Assembly: GCA_937952095.1 (NCBI GenBank)
Contig: CALFYG010000271.1
Coordinates: forward strand, 1 to 14,951
DNA: 14,951 bases
Source: an uncultured Micrococcales bacterium
Lineage (GTDB): Bacteria; Actinomycetota; Actinomycetes; S36-B12; UBA10799
Direction of reading: 5' to 3'
Below, piece after piece: positions 13,511 to 14,951 of the stretch. The first letter of the stretch is position 1; every line of letters begins with the position of its first letter. Below the pieces are notes generated by a model. It saw nothing but the letters and a program-made list of their open reading frames with translations, was not told the origin of the DNA and searched no databases. The position numbers and the translations under genes were made by a program.

Positions 13511-13981
13511 TCAGGAGGGCCGATTCAGTGCGGCATAGCCGACGGCCAGCGACGTGGCCAGACTCAGCCACACCAGGTACGGGATCATCGCAATACCCGC
13601 CCATTGGCTGTAGCGGAAGGCCACGACGACCATGGGTACCGTGCACACGGCGGCGAAGCCGAGGGCCCACGCGGAGGCTCCCGGAGACTGCTGGACGTAG
13701 AAGAGGTAGGCCCACGCCAGCGCACCGAAGACGCTCAGCGCGAATGCACCGAGCCACACGAGGCGGCCGCCCGCGAGATTGAGTACGACCAGGGTTCCGA
13801 CCACACCGAGCATGGCGAAGTTGTACGGCCAGATCAGCCCGAAGACCACATCCGGCGGCTGCCACGCGGGCCGCTCCAGGCTGCGGTACCACGCGTCACC
13901 GGATCGCACCCACAACCCTGACCCCACCACGTAGAGCGCGAGCAGCCCGAGATTCGCAGCGACGAGCAGGGCCTTGGTCAT
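13511..13981 (-). CDS. tspO: TspO/MBR-family membrane protein
   Basis: Tryptophan-rich integral membrane protein, 156 residues with five predicted transmembrane helices, the normal size and layout for TspO (bacterial relative of the mitochondrial translocator protein). Family signals include SLERPAWQPPDVVFGLIWPYNF (the P-x-W-x-P-P...W...Y motif after helix 1), YLFYVQQSPGASAWAL in the middle, and the C-terminal MIPYLVWLSLATSLAVGYAALN. TspO proteins bind porphyrins or related ligands and are tied to oxidative or light stress in some bacteria. The ATG at 13981 has GGAAGG eight bases upstream, better supported than a GTG 33 bases earlier. It is upstream of and on the same strand as the secreted-protein/two-component genes, 91 bases away. 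Confidence 0.88.
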   Translation of the reverse strand: MTKALLVAANLGLLALYVVGSGLWVRSGDAWYRSLERPAWQPPDVVFGLIWPYNFAMLGVVGTLVVLNLAGGRLVWLGAFALSVFGALAWAYLFYVQQSPGASAWALGFAAVCTVPMVVVAFRYSQWAGIAMIPYLVWLSLATSLAVGYAALNRPS

Positions 13982-14073
13982 GGCAACAGCCTTCCCGTGT
14001 TCCGGCCTGTGCACAACACATCGTGCCTGTCGTAGCCCCCACTTACTGTCGGATCGACGAAAGGGGATGGGGG
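13982..14073. promoter_or_regulatory. Divergent intergenic region, tspO and exonuclease
   Basis: This 92-base gap must hold the promoters of both divergent genes. The best candidate seen is TACTGT at 14044-14049, a -10-like box for the exonuclease, but its -35 position (TCGTGC, 14021-14026) matches poorly. AAAGGGGATGGGGG just before the exonuclease ATG provides its ribosome binding site. Confidence 0.35.
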
Positions 14074-14703
14074 ATGTTCAGTTACCCCGGGCCAGGGCGA
14101 CATGCCCACACGGCCAAGGGATTCGCGGTCGTCGATCTCGAGACGACCGGCTTCGACGCCGCAGGGAAGGACCGCATCGTGGAGGTGGGCATCGTGCGCA
14201 TCGACGCCTCCGGCAGCGAACTCGGGGCCTTCTCCACACTGATCGACCCGGGCCGCTCGGTCGGCGCCGAAGCGGTCCACCACATCGATGACACGATGCT
14301 GCGCGACGCTCCCACCTTCGGCGAGATCGCCCCTGCGATACTCGCGTGGCTCGAGGGGGTCGTCGTGGTCGCGCACAACGCCGGATTCGAGGACGCCTTC
14401 CTGACCGCGGAGTTTCACCGGGCGCGGTGGTGGCCCCCCGCGTTGCCCGCGCTGGACACCTTGCCGCTGGCACAGTCCCGCGTACCAACCCCCAACCACA
14501 GGCTGGCCACAGTGTGTGACTGGGCGGGCATCACCATCCACAACCCCCATAGCGCCCTCGGGGATGCGCGCGCGACCGCACAGTTGCTCCCCCACCTGCT
14601 TGCCGTGCGCCGACGACCGCTGCGCTGGAGCACTCCCCTGCGCCCGCTGGGCGGGTCGCTGTCGGGACGTTACCGTCCGCGAGAGTCCCTGGCATCGCTG
14701 TAG
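14074..14703 (+). CDS. DnaQ-like DEDDh 3'-5' exonuclease
   Basis: Exonuclease-fold protein, 209 residues, of the proofreading/RNase T superfamily. Exo I is D21-L-E23-T-T-G, in VVDLETTGFD. Exo II falls at VAHNAGFEDAFL (H101-N102), where the usual Asp after HNxxF aligns with E106, with D107 beside it. Exo III is H159-S-A-L-G-D164, giving the DEDDh histidine and final aspartate. A VHHID segment (68-72) is also typical of the family. The fold fills nearly the whole protein, so this is a stand-alone exonuclease, with a short basic tail (about 190-209). The ATG at 14074 is chosen because a G-rich ribosome binding site precedes it and only weak sequence lies in the longer frame. Its role in repair, proofreading or RNA trimming is not determined. 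Confidence 0.88.
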   Translation: MFSYPGPGRHAHTAKGFAVVDLETTGFDAAGKDRIVEVGIVRIDASGSELGAFSTLIDPGRSVGAEAVHHIDDTMLRDAPTFGEIAPAILAWLEGVVVVAHNAGFEDAFLTAEFHRARWWPPALPALDTLPLAQSRVPTPNHRLATVCDWAGITIHNPHSALGDARATAQLLPHLLAVRRRPLRWSTPLRPLGGSLSGRYRPRESLASL

Positions 14704-14726
14704 CCCACTACCGCCCGGAATCGATC

Positions 14727-14732
14727 TACGCT
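14727..14732 (+). promoter_or_regulatory. -10-like TACGCT before the P-type ATPase gene
   Basis: TACGCT is identical to the -10-like box found before the lipoprotein start. Here it is 12 bases before GTG 14745 and overlaps the start of the ribosome binding site (GGAGG, 14733-14737). If transcription starts 6-8 bases after it, translation would have to use a leaderless or later GTG. The assignment is weak. Confidence 0.3.
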
Positions 14733-14744
14733 GGAGGTGGCCCC

Positions 14745-14951
14745 GTGGGGGAGGTGATCGGCGTGCGCAGGTCGGGAACTCTGCTGCTGATCGTGTCGGC
14801 TGCGCTGCTGGTGGTCGGGTTTCTCGTGCCCGGGGCCCGAGAGTGGGTCTGGGGAATCGGCGGTGTGCTGGGTGCCGTGGCCGCCGCAGTCACCGTGGTG
14901 AAGGGACTGCGGGCAGGACGCGGCGGTGTGGACATCCTGGCGCTTCTGGCG
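14745..14951 (+). CDS. Heavy-metal P-type ATPase, N-terminal fragment (cut by window end)
   Basis: The first 69 codons of a membrane protein. Two hydrophobic segments (about residues 11-29 and 35-53) are followed by VVKGLRAGRGGVDILALLA at the edge of the window. The L-R-x-G-R-x-G-V-D-x-L-A-x-L-A pattern is characteristic of the helix-2 end in heavy-metal-translocating P1B ATPases that lack an N-terminal HMA domain. The catalytic DKTG, the CPx or equivalent metal-binding motif and the nucleotide domain would all lie beyond the window, so the metal cannot be predicted. The GTG at 14745 has GGAGG seven bases upstream; the GTG at 14763, with GGGGGAGG upstream, is a good alternative. Confidence 0.7.
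   Translation, partial: MGEVIGVRRSGTLLLIVSAALLVVGFLVPGAREWVWGIGGVLGAVAAAVTVVKGLRAGRGGVDILALLA

Overview
This window is high-GC bacterial DNA, almost certainly from an actinobacterium (Actinomycetota). The support is the strong GC bias, frequent GTG starts, several starts lying directly behind a TAnnnT box with no room for a ribosome binding site, and gene families such as a ChoD-like GMC oxidoreductase. I cannot name the genus. I saw no tRNA, rRNA, CRISPR array, transposase or phage gene.

Layout. Positions 1-977 (minus) hold the N-terminal part of a cholesterol-oxidase-like GMC oxidoreductase. A 307-base gap with a duplicated element follows. On the plus strand come a small DUF2892/YgaP-like membrane protein, an ECF sigma factor carrying a C-terminal zinc anti-sigma-like domain, and a beta-CASP metallo-beta-lactamase ribonuclease (1285-3764). 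Converging on these is a minus-strand ABC exporter operon (3894-6861: two FtsX/MacB-type permeases and an ATPase, each overlapping the next by 4 bases). It is divergent from a MarR-family regulator (about 6989-7447), and a perfect palindrome lies in the shared promoter region. A strong hairpin closes the MarR gene.

From 13981 down to 7597 seven genes run on the minus strand: TspO, a secreted two-domain protein, a sensor histidine kinase, its NarL-type response regulator, a lipoprotein with four Ig-like modules, a FUSC-family membrane protein and YaaA. The secreted protein, kinase and regulator are tightly packed (17-base gap, then an ATGA overlap) and look like one operon. The exported proteins on both sides suggest a cell-envelope sensing module. 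Divergent from TspO is a DEDDh 3'-5' exonuclease (14074-14703), followed by the first 69 codons of a heavy-metal P-type ATPase cut by the window end.

The items most worth a second look are the sigma factor with a built-in ZAS-type zinc domain next to a small membrane protein, the two-component system flanked by repeat-built exported proteins, and a 9-base motif (CGACGTCGG) found in both intergenic regions flanking that two-component system. The MarR palindrome that overlaps the -35 region of two predicted divergent promoters is also notable.
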